Positions 1 through 13,100 of a DNA stretch of 64,000 nt are shown here, in pieces. Location: the NCBI GenBank assembly GCA_026874595.1, contig CM049306.1, forward strand, positions 92,807,642-92,871,641, written 5' to 3'. A program made the position numbers and the translations under genes. The stretch's first letter is position 1; every line of letters begins with the position of its first letter. This stretch comes from Sipunculus nudus. Taxonomy: Eukaryota; Annelida; Sipuncula; Golfingiida; Sipunculidae. The notes beneath the pieces were generated by a model that saw nothing but the letters and a program-made list of their open reading frames with translations, made no database searches and was not told where the DNA came from.

Positions 1-682
1 AATAAACTATCAATCTATCTATAAGCTGGGTACTCAAACAAGATGTTACATTCATCCTGGCACTGTCTCATACCTTTAGTTAAACAATATTTGCACCGTC
101 TTCTTGTACTTTGTTTCTTTTTTTGTCTGTCAATTTCTATTTCTGTTTGAGAGTCAGCCTAAATGTGGTTAATGCAGATCTTACATTTGTTGAAAAGGTA
201 CTCTAAATATTTTATTTTCTGTTCTATTACGGATTTAGTGATTTAACAAAGTTATAAATTTGCAAAATACTATTTTGCTTAATTTCTGCATGAAAAGCAC
301 AACCTTCTAATATTTGCTCTACATCTCTAACTAATGTCACTTTAGATCCAACATCCATTTTACTGTAGTTAACACATACTGTCCAAGTAACTTACTCAGT
401 ATCATCTAGTTCTCTTTTTATTCTATATGTTATGTAAGGGAATGTATGCCATGAAATATGCTTTTGTTATCCTTCACACTTATCTGTACACAATATTTAC
501 ACATTAGGCAACAAAGGCGTCCAGGTTCCATTTGCTGAGACATCCCACAATTATTAGATCGTTTTGTCGCCAGCCATACTTAGATATAAATGTTAACATG
601 GGGGTCCATGATAGCCTGCACTTTATACATATACGGTTGATTTTTGGAAAACAGTAGTAATCAAAGTTATTGTCGTTGACAG
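1..682. other. Upstream sequence or intron of gene 1, no exon seen
   Basis: This is AT-rich unique-looking sequence. I looked for a counterpart of gene 2's signal-peptide and N-terminal exons and found none. The gene's 5' exons therefore probably lie to the left of the window. Confidence 0.5.
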
Positions 683-903
683 GTTGTTCCCTGCCTTGGA
701 GATCCTTCAGAGACAGTTGCTATGGTGTCATAAATACTCCAAACACCTGGCAGAAAGGGCAAGCCTACTGCAAGGAAAGGGGTGGCGATCTGGCTAAGAT
801 AACTTCAGAAGAAATAAACCGTTTTCTGAGTCTTTTGGTCCGGGAAAAAGCATGGTTTTTCACAAATGATCGACAGACTGAAGGAAGGTTTGTGCCACAA
901 CCG
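683..903 (+). CDS. Gene 1 exon: N-terminal half of C-type lectin domain 1
   Basis: The exon follows an AG at 681-682 (phase 1) and ends in phase 0 before GTAAGT. It opens with the paired cysteines of a long-form lectin domain ([15 protein letters not shown]), then W-x-x-G-QAYC and GGDLAKI, the usual helix 1 and helix 2 signature. The WIGL core appears as AWFF followed by [10 protein letters not shown]. The exon stops just before the strand carrying the sugar motif, as do the two other lectin first halves in this window. No upstream exon of the gene is recognisable in bases 1-682. Confidence 0.88.
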
Positions 904-3900
904 GTAAGTAGGCACCAGCTTACCTCCACCCGTTCGAAAGGCCACATACACCAAGCGGGGCACTTTTGACCAGAGAAATGTTCTATAAAAACACAAACTT
1001 CTTTCGATTAACCATTGTTGCACGGCTTGAACTGTTTCCTTCAACTGCCAAAATTAAATATTATTTTTACAATCCGAGAATAAACTTGTATATACATTGC
1101 AAACAAGCATGGTAACACTTGCTGACCATATGTTATTTATTTAATTAAATCCTTATAAGAGTTAAGCCAGGCCGGTCGGCGCCTTTCGGGGGTAGCTGGG
1201 AAGGGTTTCTGTCGGCCGCCACTAAGCTTACATTTGCAACCCACCGAACGGCAAAAAAAAAAAAATCTTAAAGATCGTCAAAAACCAGCTACCAGCAGTG
1301 AAGCTGTGGTTATTTATTACCCAAAACTATTATAAATTTTTCCTCATAGGTTTGTTTACTAAAAAAAAAATAAATCGAAACCCAAAATAATCATTAAAAT
1401 ATAGTTATAACACATAGAACAACGCGAAGATAAAGCTTACATATTCCGAAACCGGGTGGTCCATGGACCCCAAGCCGTGACAACCCCAGCTTGCTTCGCC
1501 TAACCATAAATTTAGCCGGCACTGAAATTTGTCTAGCTGTAAGCCTTATCCTGATGTAATTTTCCTTGAAACAATGCTAATTAGACAAATTTAAATGGCT
1601 TATCTTCACTAGTTATAGCGCCGGATTGTTGTATTTAGAAATCCTTGTGCATTGAAGGGGAAATGAATTCTTTACCATTATACACATAACGGTGCCTGTG
1701 AGGTATCAAGGGCATTGATTGGATGGAGATCATGGCCCCAAGACCAGTCCTGTCACTCTTACTTTTACTCAAATACAGCAGTACGTTGAACACTTATAAA
1801 TTAGAAAATTTCGGCTTAAATTGGCATGGCTCTGTCTATCAAAATAAGTCATTGTGGTTTGAACGTTCAACTCTTTTGTTATTAGAAAACATTTTGAGGT
1901 GTTCTTACTTCTTAATTGATGTTATTTTTTTAGCTCAGCTGACTGTAAGTCATCTGAGCTATAGCGATCACTCTTTGTCCGTCGTCCGTCCGGCCGTCTG
2001 TCCGTTAACAAGGCACAAATCGTAACCACTGGACCTGGAATCTTCTAACTTTACATCAAGAGAGGTCCATGAAAAATCTCCTTAGAAACCTGGAATTAAG
2101 TCTCAGTTACCCATAATCTTCAAGCTATGGGGCTCCGAAGTACTACCCAGAATAATGAAAAATCTGATACAAAAGCTCGAATATCTAAACAACTAATGCA
2201 TTGATCACCATGATTCTTTGCATGGATATTGATCATGGAGTGTTTCATCTGTTTCTGCAGACTGGTGGCGCCACCTTTAATTTTTTAGAATTTTTTCGAA
2301 TTTTTTTCTCTATTTTTGAGACCTCAAAAGATGCCTTCGTCTGTTAACAGGGCACAAATTGTAACCGCTGGACCTGGAATCTGCTCACTTTACATCCAGA
2401 GAGGTCCATGAAAAGTCTCTGTGAAACATGAAATGAGGTCTCTGTTACCCATATCCTTCGTAGTAAGTACCCCTCTGAATAATTAAAATTTTTTTAAACA
2501 AAAGCTCCACTATCTGAATAACTGATGCATTGATCTCCATGATTCCATGCAGGCATATTGATCATGGAGTGTTCCATCTGTTTCTGCAAACTAGTGGCGC
2601 CACCTATATTTTTTCAATTTTTTAGGCATTTTTCTTTCTCTATTTATGAGACCTTTATATGAAGTGGTCATCTGTTAACCTGGCACAAACTGTAACTGCT
2701 GAACCTAGAATCTTCTTACTTGACATCCAGGGAGACTAATGAAAAATCTCCTTGGAAACCTGAAATTAGGTTTCTGTTACCCATATTCTCCGAGCTATAG
2801 GGCTCATAAATACCCCCAAGAATAATCAAAAGTTTGATACAAACAAAAGCTCCAGTATCTGAATAACTAATGCCTCGATAGCCATGATTCTTTGGATATA
2901 TATTGATCATGGAGTGTTTCATCAGTTCCTATAGACTGGTAGCACTACCTGTATTTTTTCAAATTTTTACGCATTTTTTTTCTATTTATGAGACCTTCAA
3001 TTGAAGTTGTCATCTGTTCAAAAGCCCAATGAAACCCATTTCTAAGGACTCTTCACAATATTCATGATTTGTTTGCACTCTGGCAGTCATTTTGCTCATT
3101 GTTCAACATTCCTTGAATTCAGCTGAGCGTCATGGCCCATGGCCAACTTGTTTGTATATTCTTTTCCAAGGGCACATACGAAGGTATTTATACATAATAG
3201 CCGTATCACAACGAAATATATATACTAAGACAGTATAAAATAAAGATCTAATATGTTTACATGGTGATTCCCTCAAGAACCATGCAGAATTAATCCAAAT
3301 TATATATGATTTTATTAAACATCAAAATATGAAATAATATGATGTTAAATATATTTATATTTTGTAAGACGTAGGTATATAAATAGAATGAAATGTCATA
3401 AAAACATCAATCTTTCATATTTTATAACAATCGTATTAAATTCTTTAAGATTTCAGTCAATGTGTCAAATAAACTGACATGTTTCAATTAGTTTGTAACA
3501 TGTCTGAAAATGCCAGTCATATTATAAATTGCCTGAGTGAATGAGGCAATTTGTAAATTGCCTGAAATTTTCAGACAATTTACAAAATGACCTATTTTAC
3601 ACGTTAACTGTAATATATATACCATATGCAGCAAAATGTTCGCTGAGTGCAGGATTGCTTAATGATGTTGAACAGAGAGGAGTCATGTCTCCGTCTTAAG
3701 TTTAAGACAATATGAAGACTTAATATGACGAGAGCGATGTTGCAAGATATTATTATTTTCTAATTTACAGGTCGAGAAACAATTTGTGGAAATTTGTGAG
3801 CTTCCTGTAAAAACATCAATAATTTCAATTATTGCAATGGTGCATATTTTCCACACAAAATTTAATTCATGTTTATACATTTTAAAATTCTTCTAACAAT

Positions 3901-4066
3901 TCGTGCACAAATTAACAACATACCGAGGTCTTGCTCCTCGTTTGCAAAAATAAACAGGATCAATGAAAAACAGGATCGGCGATTTCGTAGAACAACTTAT
4001 TTCTAAGTGTGGCCTGAATCATTTTTTATAACCAAAACATGGTAATATAGGATACATATGGTACTG

Positions 4067-4108
<42 letters not shown>

Positions 4109-7100
4109 CAGTATTCCATATAACCAGTGATTCTGTATCACATCAAAATCGAAGAAAAAAGTCATTGCTAATAAATTGGCATTATAATAAAATATTCACG
4201 GAACATATCTTCTGAACTCAATTGGTTCAGGTAAACAACCTATAATCACCACTTGAAGATGATTATTTAAGAAAAAAAGTATTACCCCCCCCCCCCCCAA
4301 AAAAAAAAAAGTATGAAAAAGTATTAAAAGAATCTTGCCGGAAAAAAAGTATGATACTTTAAAAAAAAAGTATAGGGCCGCAGCACTGTGTTGAACAGAA
4401 CTCCAAATAGATTCGCAACAGGGAATATCAATTGCTATTCGTGAAATATAAATATAGATGATTGATGCACTATTTCTTTTATTCCATGTCATAATATTAA
4501 GCATAGAAAGTACAAACCCCGTCTTACTTTAATGCTAGTTTCTTAAACTGATCTCTGACCAAGAAACCTCAGGTTTAGGATATATTTATCAATATTTAAA
4601 TACATACTGGATATACTAGGTTTTATTATGGCAATGACTGCCTTAATATGCATTTTCATATAAAAAAATCAGGCTTTTGTTCCGAAGATTTTTTAACAAT
4701 TCTTAAAGATGGAAATCAATGTCTAGATTCCAATTTGCATATTAAATTTGTGTTAACCCATTGTCCACATGGTTCCATTTGAATCTTTGACCAGATAACC
4801 TAGGTCTAGACACGTTATTTGACCAATGATCATGGTTAGTTGTTGAGATATCGAAGAAAATAGAATTTTCGTCAATGGCGGTCCAAATTTGCAGATTAAT
4901 AAAGTTGCTCCAGGTCGTCGTGAGCACAACCCAACTCAGAAGTATTAGTGGACCCCTACCATCACATATTCATAAAAAAATTATAACATAGACCATTCTA
5001 AGGTATCCCTTACTGGCAACTACTAAAAAGCTCGTATACCATGATTAACCACTTAGGGTTATCTCATATCTCTCTACAGAAATACAGTATTTTGGCATAA
5101 TTTGTTTTAAAACACAGCCAAGAAATTATATATGTATCTCAGCGTAACATATAACAATATGTGGAGGGATGTAAGAATACAAGATACCCGTAAAATCTGT
5201 GAAATTTCGTACCTCGATGAATTTCGTACACGGTCTTTCTTCAGTAACCATAATTATTAAAATGACATGTTAAATTTCGAACTGCCGATGGTCTGTTACG
5301 CCACATTTGACGTTAGCAGGACTGCCGTGAATGTAACACTGACGTAACCTCACACTGTTATCTGGTTTTGAACAAGCCGACCGGTCCCATCGATGTGTTG
5401 CCATGCTATTGATCATTAATATGAATTATATCTACATCATATAGAATGTAATTTGACTGAAAACTAAGATTTTTGTTTCAGCGACAATAAAAAAAACTTA
5501 AAATATCTCGAATGTGAGTTGCTTAATTGTCCGGGATGCGAGCGACACGCCGTGAATAACTGACAGACGTCCATGAAGTTTGACGGAGGTGGGAAATTGG
5601 ATAATGATCTCAAGACCACTAGCTTAACGTGCACCGTAAAGGGGGATTTCCGTGTGTAAGCCAGGTTCAAATTTGTCTCTTTCAAGCAACCTCGGCGTTA
5701 CGGTGTATGTAATGCCAATGTTAATCAGTTTGAAAATTAATGCTAATTTCCATTAAAACATTTAAAATGTCACACCAGAACGACACAGTTTCGAGTTCCC
5801 GGGCTACATATCACCCAACAAACTAGTCACACGAGATCAAACGGTATATCAAAGCGCTGGCAGACGTACATGATGTTTAATGGAGGTTGGATATTTGATA
5901 TTGGATAATCAGCATCGATTAACTCTTCAAGTGATCTAAACACCTCTAACTTTTTGTGCACCATTAGTGGGGATTTCCATGCGTAAGCCACCTGAAAAAG
6001 TTTCCCTCCGGGCAAAGCCCCGGATGTCACGCAAGCATGTACGGGTGTCGAGCCTCATGACAGGATTAAATCCTTCCGATATACTTTTCAGATTCCTTTT
6101 CCAAACTGAATTAATATAAAATAAACAACACAAGTATAGAAAATAATGTTTTTATTCATGAAACTTCATGGTTCACACGGATGAATGAAAAATCGGGGAG
6201 TGAATACTTGAGGCTCCTATTATGGCCCACTGCCGACGAGGCATCTTAACTTGTCAAGACCATAATTTTAAAACTGCTGAAATCGACTGTTAAATTTCGG
6301 ACTTCCACAAATTTAATTATTTTTTTTCTGTACGAAATTTCACAGATTTTACGGTAAGTCTGTCAAGTGACCCTATAAATACACTATTTTTATGAAGAAA
6401 AAATCACCGAAAGTTACATTTTCGTCCAAAATACATATTTAATTTGAAACTTTTTAGTATCTAATGTTATCAATGGTTTTGCTTACTTTAGTACCGCGGT
6501 TGGAATTGTTTTTGATGAAATGAGGATCTGTAATGTAATTTTTGTCAAAATCTAATATTTAAAAAAGCTGCGACTCCGGATAAAGGAAAAACGTAGATAT
6601 TCATTTTTCCCTTCGATTGATGTAGGTAGACTTTTAGTATGTCTAACAACATTCCTTACAAAAATGCATTGTGCAAACAGAAAATCTTTTGAAATTTTAT
6701 TTTTACCTTTGGTCTTCATTCTTCATTCTTATATCATTAAAGCTCGTATACAGCAACTGGGAGAGTACGCAGCCAGACAATTACGGTGACAATGAAGACT
6801 GCGCGGAACTGCATGGTCTTAGGAATAATGGACATGGAAGATGGAACGATAGAAACTGTGATCATCTAAATTCTTTCATCTGCGAAATCAAGAAGAGTAA
6901 GAATCTTTATCCCCCCGCCACAAAGTGGACGGGGCATATAGTTTTACCCATGTGCGTCATTCCGTACTTCCGTCCTTCCGTCATTCCGAAATCAAACTTG
7001 TGTACGGACTTTTTTCGCAATGCCTGCACATATTGGCCTGATTTTTGGTGTTTGGGCAGATAATGACCAGTTACAGATCGAGTTCGCGTTTCGTCCCGGT

Positions 7101-10100
7101 TGACCTACTTTTGACCCTTTTACGGCTCCTAAACTTAGAAAATTTCATGAAAAATAGAAATTTTCATGACAAATACACATGTACGGACTTTTTTTTCGCA
7201 ATGCCTGCAGATATTGGCCCGGTTTTTGGTGTTATTGAACAGTTACAGATCGAGTTCGCGTTTCGTCCCGATTGACCTACTTTTGACCTTTTTACGGCTC
7301 CTAAACTTAGAAAATTTCATGAAAAATAGAAATTTTCATGACAAATACACATGTACGGACTTCTTTTTCGCAATGCCTGCACATATTGGCCTGATTTTTG
7401 GTGTTATTGAACAGTTACAGATCGAGTTTGCGTTTCGTCCCGATTGACCTACTTTTGACCGTTTTAGGGCTCCTAAACTTAGAAAATTTCATGAAAAATA
7501 GAAATTTTCATGACAAATACACATGTACGGACTTCTTTTTCGCAATGCCTGCACATATTGGCCTGATTTTTTATGTGTGGGCAGATAATGACTAGTTACA
7601 GATCGGGTTCTCGTTTCGTCCCGGTTGACCTTCTTTTGACCGTTTTACGGCTCCTAAACATAGAAAATTTCATGAAAAATAGAAATTTTCATGACAAATA
7701 CACATGTACGGACTTTTTTACGCAATGCCTGCACATATTGGCCTGATTTTTGGTGTGTGGGCAGATAATGACCAGTTACAGATCGTGTTTATGTTTTGTC
7801 CCGGTTGACCTACTGTTGACCGTTTGACGGTGCCCTAACATAGAAAATATCATAAAAAATATAAATTTTCATGACAAATACACATGTACGGACTTTTTTT
7901 CGCAATGCCTGCAGATATTGGCCTGATTTTTGGTGTGAGGGCAGATAATGACCAGTTACAGATCGAGTTCATGTTTTGTCCCGGTTGACCTACTTTTGAC
8001 CGTTTGACGGTGCCCTAACATAGAAAATATCATAAAAAATATAAATTTTCATGACAAATGTACATGTACAGTCGTTTTTAGCCCTCAGCTCATAGGCTGA
8101 TGGGCTATTGTCGTCACCCAAACTGTCCGTCTGTACGTCCGTCTGTCTGTCCCGCGTCTGTTAATTTTTACCTTGTGAGTGGGATATCTCTAAAAGGATT
8201 CACCGTTGGAATTTTATTTCATCAGTGAAGATGTATATCGATAATAAATCTCGGTCAAGTTCGAAGATGGGTGACCTTGACCCATTCTTCTACACTTTTG
8301 AGCTGATTATAGAAAAACATTCAGAAGCTTATAACTCAGGAACCATTGTGTGGATTTTCACAAAACTTACTATGATCATTGGGACTGATGGTCTTACGTG
8401 CTGCACAATTTTGGTGATTTTTTTAATCAATTTTTATCGAATTTATCAATTTCGGCCTTGTGAGCGGGCTATTGTCGTCACCCAAGCTGTCCGTCTGTCC
8501 GTCCGTATGTCTGTCCCGCGTCTGTTAACTTTTACTTTGTGAGCGGGATATCTCTAAAAGGATTCACTGTTGGAATTTTATTTCAGCAGTGAAGATGTAT
8601 ATCAACAAAATCTTGGTCAAGTGCAAAGATGGGTGACCTTGACCTATTTTTCTTAGTTTTAGAGCTGATCATACAAAAACACTCAGAAGCTTATATCTCA
8701 GGAACCATTTGGTGGATTGTTATGAAACATGGTACATACCTCTCCAATTTAAATTTATAACTGATTATCAGCTTTTGCTAATATTCTAGTTTCGCAATGC
8801 AATGCTTACAGATACTGGCCTAATGTTTGGTCTGTGGGCGCATAATGACCACTTACAGATCGAGTTCGCGTTTCGTCCCAGTTGACCTATTTTTGACCAT
8901 ATGACAGATCCTGAACATAGAAAATTTCATGAAAGACAGAAGTTTTTATGAGAAATGCACATGTATGGACTTTTTTTCACAATGCCTGCAGATACTGGCT
9001 TGATTTTTGGTGTGTTGCTTGATAATGACCCGTTACAGATCGAGTTTGCATTTTGTCCTTGTTGACCTACTTTTGACCATACGACACCTCCTGAACTTTA
9101 AATTTGTTACAAAATTTAACAAATGTTTTTAATTTGCCCCAGGCGGGGGCATTCGTGTCGTTCCGACACATCTAGTTTTCAGCACTATTATCTTAACCGC
9201 TTTGCTGAATGTACGGGCGCCGCAATGTATTTATATAGCTTCGTCAGAGCGCAGCAGCAGCGAAGTGTGAGCTCAATGGGCACAGCGAAATCGCAGCTCA
9301 GCGTCATAAGCACAGCGGCAGCACCGTGCGAAGCGTATAAAGAACTCATTTAATATGGTCGCCGAGGTCTGGGTGGGAGTGTGTTAAAGTGCGCCGGCCA
9401 AGTGCCTTCGAACTGGAAGGCCAATGCTACCCCGTTCACTGGCGCTCGTCCTGTGCTGTCAGGAAGCAGGTACTGCGCTGTTGGGACGCTGTAGGCGATC
9501 GCATTTCGATCTAACTGCGCTTTCCAATCCCCAGCGACCCCGCTGGGTAAATGTTGAGCATGTACAAAATTGTTCGCCGCTCATGGCGTTCATGTTGACC
9601 ATATGACCCAAGGAGACACTACTTCGCTCCTACGAAGCCGAAAAAGACCTCTGGGCGCTCTAGCTGCGCTCTACGGCGATCTTGCCCATTTATGAGAGCG
9701 CCGCTAGATCGCCTTCCAGTGTAATTTTGGTTAAAAGAGTGCAGTTTGCCTTTCAGTAGTCTCATATTTTTTAACAAAATATCAAACATGTGGTTAAGAT
9801 TTAAAGCAGTTATTCTTCTTTTACTATTCATACTGTCAAATTAAACAGGTACATGGTACAAAGGAGCTGTAATAATGCCACATATTCCACAAGGGATATA
9901 TTACGGTTGTTCTTTGAAATTTTCGAGTGTGGGGGAAAGTTTTTTTTAATACGAGCTGGCCGATTTAGTAAGTTTCTAATTAAGATCCAGCTGCCAAATA
10001 CTATTTGCGAAGGACACTTTAATGAAGGTTAATGTAAACAAATTATTTTTTTTTCCGTTTTATAATAGATGTTCGCTTATATTCTCATATAATCAAGGGA

Positions 10101-13100
10101 AAACATGATAACAGTACCGTTTTGCGCAACAGGTGCAAACAGCAAATTTATAGAAATTTATTATTGTATATTTTTAAGAACGTCCCAGCGGCTGGAGATT
10201 GAATTCTGTATTTTTCTACAGAAAACGAAAAATATAATACATGATGCAGGGAATAACAATTTATGCGCTGTGCCTGAGACACCAACCTCATTTTTGACTT
10301 ATGTATATATTATTTTGCAGTTTGCTCGGTAGGATGGGTGATGTTTGACGGGGCATGTTACAAAGCCACACACAAAGAACTGACGTACGAAGAGGGGCGG
10401 GAGGTCTGTCGAGGTAAAGGCGGCGATATACCACGAGTTCGATCCAGAAGTCTGAATTCATTTCTGGCCGGACAGATCCACGGTACTTCTTGGATTCTTC
10501 TTACTGACAGAAAACAGGAGGGGAAGTTTGAGGATGAAAGTGGCCAACCGGTAAGATGTAATATATATGAAATATATATTCTTATTTTATAACCTAACTA
10601 TTCTCATCTTGACTCCCCAGGCATCATTATATTAGCATATTTATCAAAATATTAGCCATGTTTACATAAAGATTCAATACTGTACATTATCATCTGTGAC
10701 AACTGATCTATCCCACGGACATTATAACTAAATAACTAGAGATATCCCAAACAAAATATGTTGACTATGATAATTGTTGAACCTTTGTTTTCTTAGTATA
10801 AATAATGTTTAAGAAATATTGAAATTCTGGGCTGATTTCCTGTAGAATCTTTTCTTGGATTCCATTTTCTCATCCAAACCTAATCTTATATATGTGTGCG
10901 CGCACACCCACATACACGGGCCCTGGTTTACAGCTACTGATACCACCTGTTCTTCCCAAAGAGAACCTTGGGACAAGATTATCACACACTCTAATATGTT
11001 TGGTTCTGAAAATAAAATTTGTTCCTATAGTCAATATATATTGTCGATAAGCTTTTGGTACAAAAACAGTTAAAATTCACTTGATTCTAGTCCAGATTTC
11101 ATCGAAGATCTGTCGTCCATTCGGAAAAGATATGATATAAAACTTTTCTGGTCATGAACAGATTGCATGCTATTTGGTAATGTTTTTTTTCAGGCGAATA
11201 GATAGTACGCATAAAAATTCGGTCAAGTTTCTTTAAAAAATGCTGGATTTTATGCGTGTCATGCTTTCTGTTGATCAAGGCATTTAACTTTGATAGATCT
11301 AAATTTTTCAAATGAGTCTTTTAATAATGTCTGAATTTTGTGCTTACCATACATCCTCTCCAGACAGTTCACATCGTGACATATAATACAGTGATGTACA
11401 AATTTTAAGGTTTAAACTTTATTCTGCTCTATAAGAATACACAAATATAAAAATACTTTGTTAAGTCATCGGTGCCAGAAAAATAGATTCGGTCGGTCCT
11501 TTATTTATTTGCAAATATTGTCAGAATTTTCTAAATATTTTACTTGTTTTCAAAGTTTTTTTTGGCGAATATTTTCGGTGAAAGACATTCCCTTGAAATA
11601 CTCCGTATTTGTTTTCAAGTATACTCAGATAATTTTATTCAAGTTCTCTGACTATTTCGAATACCAATTACCAGTCCTTGAACATTAGAGATATAATTGC
11701 GCAAATATATTACAACAATTTTCTCCTGAATTAAATAAAAATAAAAAGTCAAATATTTAACACAGTATTTTGACCAACTGTTCTTGGAATAATCATTAAC
11801 ATATTGTTTAACATGACTTATATTAGCTCAGATTTTTACATATTTTCCTTTTATTTTCAAGACTGTCACACTACAGCAAATTTGTCAGTCACTTCACATT
11901 GGCTTCATGGGTTTTTCATAAAGTTATTATGCTTATTATTCCCTCGCAAACTTCAGCGGATATATTAACGCCTCCGTAAGTGCGTCCGTCTGTCCGTCCG
12001 GGATTGGTTTTTGGACCGATTTTATGACAAACCGTTTGAACGAAAACCTTTCATCTTGCATATATGGGTCAGCCACCCACAGCTGAAGAACTCTAATGAT
12101 TTTGAAGTCACGACGTCAAAGGTCAAGGCCAGAGGAAACACTTTTTGAAAAAGCTTGTGGACCCTTTTTTAAGCCAAACCGTTTCTCCAGAACCTTTCAC
12201 CTTGTACAAAATGGGTCATCAGCCACCCGAAGATGAAGAATCCTATTGATTTTGAGGTCACGGGGTCAAAGGTCAAGGCCACGGCACCCACCTCTTACAA
12301 AAGTTTTTTTAACCCACTTGAAGCCAAACCCGACAAAACCTTTCATCTTGCACATATGGCTCACATAACCGCAGATTAAGAAACCTTCGTATTTAAAGGT
12401 CACGAGGTCAAAGGTTAAGGTCACAGAGCTGGCCTCCTCATTTCACACTGTGTAATACACCCAGTGTGATTATGCTCCCGTGTGAGGGGAGCTCCATTTT
12501 GCGGTGCCCTTGTTGAACAATGAAACTTAAGTGTACTTTAGTCAGATTTATCCCCTTTCAAAATGCGATGGTTTAAGAATATTAAGACTATTTCTTCGGC
12601 TATTTATTTCGACTATTCTTCTCTTTAATTGATCCATATTTGTGTGCAAACTTCATGTCAAAGCTGAGTGAACTGTCGTAATATACGTCATTTTTAAGCT
12701 GTTTTCGTTTCTTATTTACAATCAAACATGGTTTCACAAATAGCTTAAATCAGATTAGGCCGCGTTCAATCTTTCACGCCTGGCAACTGATGGGTCTGTA
12801 TGTAATTTTTCTTAGTAATGAAATTGATAAAAAAAATCTTAAGGGTTTGGTTACATTGGTAAGATAGTTTAGAGTAAATATATATATATTTTTCAAATTG
12901 TACAAATTCTTTTTTCCTAATTCCACGTATCCACAAAAAAAAAACCTCAGATCATTCTCAAACAGGTCTTCTGATCTTTGCCACAGATGAAAACATTATT
13001 GACCTACACTGACAATTTTGTTTTAAATAATACACATAAAAAAGGATGAGAAACTGGCTAAACCAATTTGTGCTCTTGTAAACCCTGTACCTTGAGTCAT

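Larger units (their letters stand above)
904..6742. other. Intron within C-type lectin domain 1
   Basis: This 5.8 kb intron holds a GC-richer patch (about 1160-1560), one locus of the tandem-unit repeat family (1931-3155), a (TA)n tract, a C/A homopolymer pair near 4286-4311 and the inverted-repeat element at 5188-6354. No additional exon was found. Confidence 0.6.
6904..9175 (+). mobile_element. Helitron-like non-autonomous element (putative) with internal tandem repeats
   Basis: The candidate 5' end is A|TC at 6904-6905, followed by a CCCCGCCAC/GTGGACGGGG hairpin. The candidate 3' end is a short hairpin (GTGTCG-TTC-CGACAC, 9155-9169) followed by AT and CTAG, then T. TC start, hairpin and CTRR end next to T are Helitron hallmarks. 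The interior carries about eight imperfect units of about 175 bases and two units with CCGTCTGTCCGTCC motifs. No helicase is seen. Boundaries are inferred. Confidence 0.5.
6897..10320. other. Intron between C-type lectin domains 1 and 2
   Basis: Filled mostly by a Helitron-like composite repeat (about 6904-9175), then a CpG-rich segment (about 9190-9720) of unknown nature, then plain AT-rich sequence. No exon found. Confidence 0.55.

Noticed and set aside
4196-4504. Minus-strand frame of 102 codons
   Set aside because: It crosses poly-C/poly-A homopolymers and has low-complexity Phe/Gly runs; no gene support.
7045-7595. Several + strand frames encoding near-identical peptides
   Set aside because: They are translations of the 175-bp satellite units, not genes.
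11940-12490. CRISPR-like array
   Set aside because: Units are long, diverged and contiguous without unique spacers, and the DNA is clearly eukaryotic.
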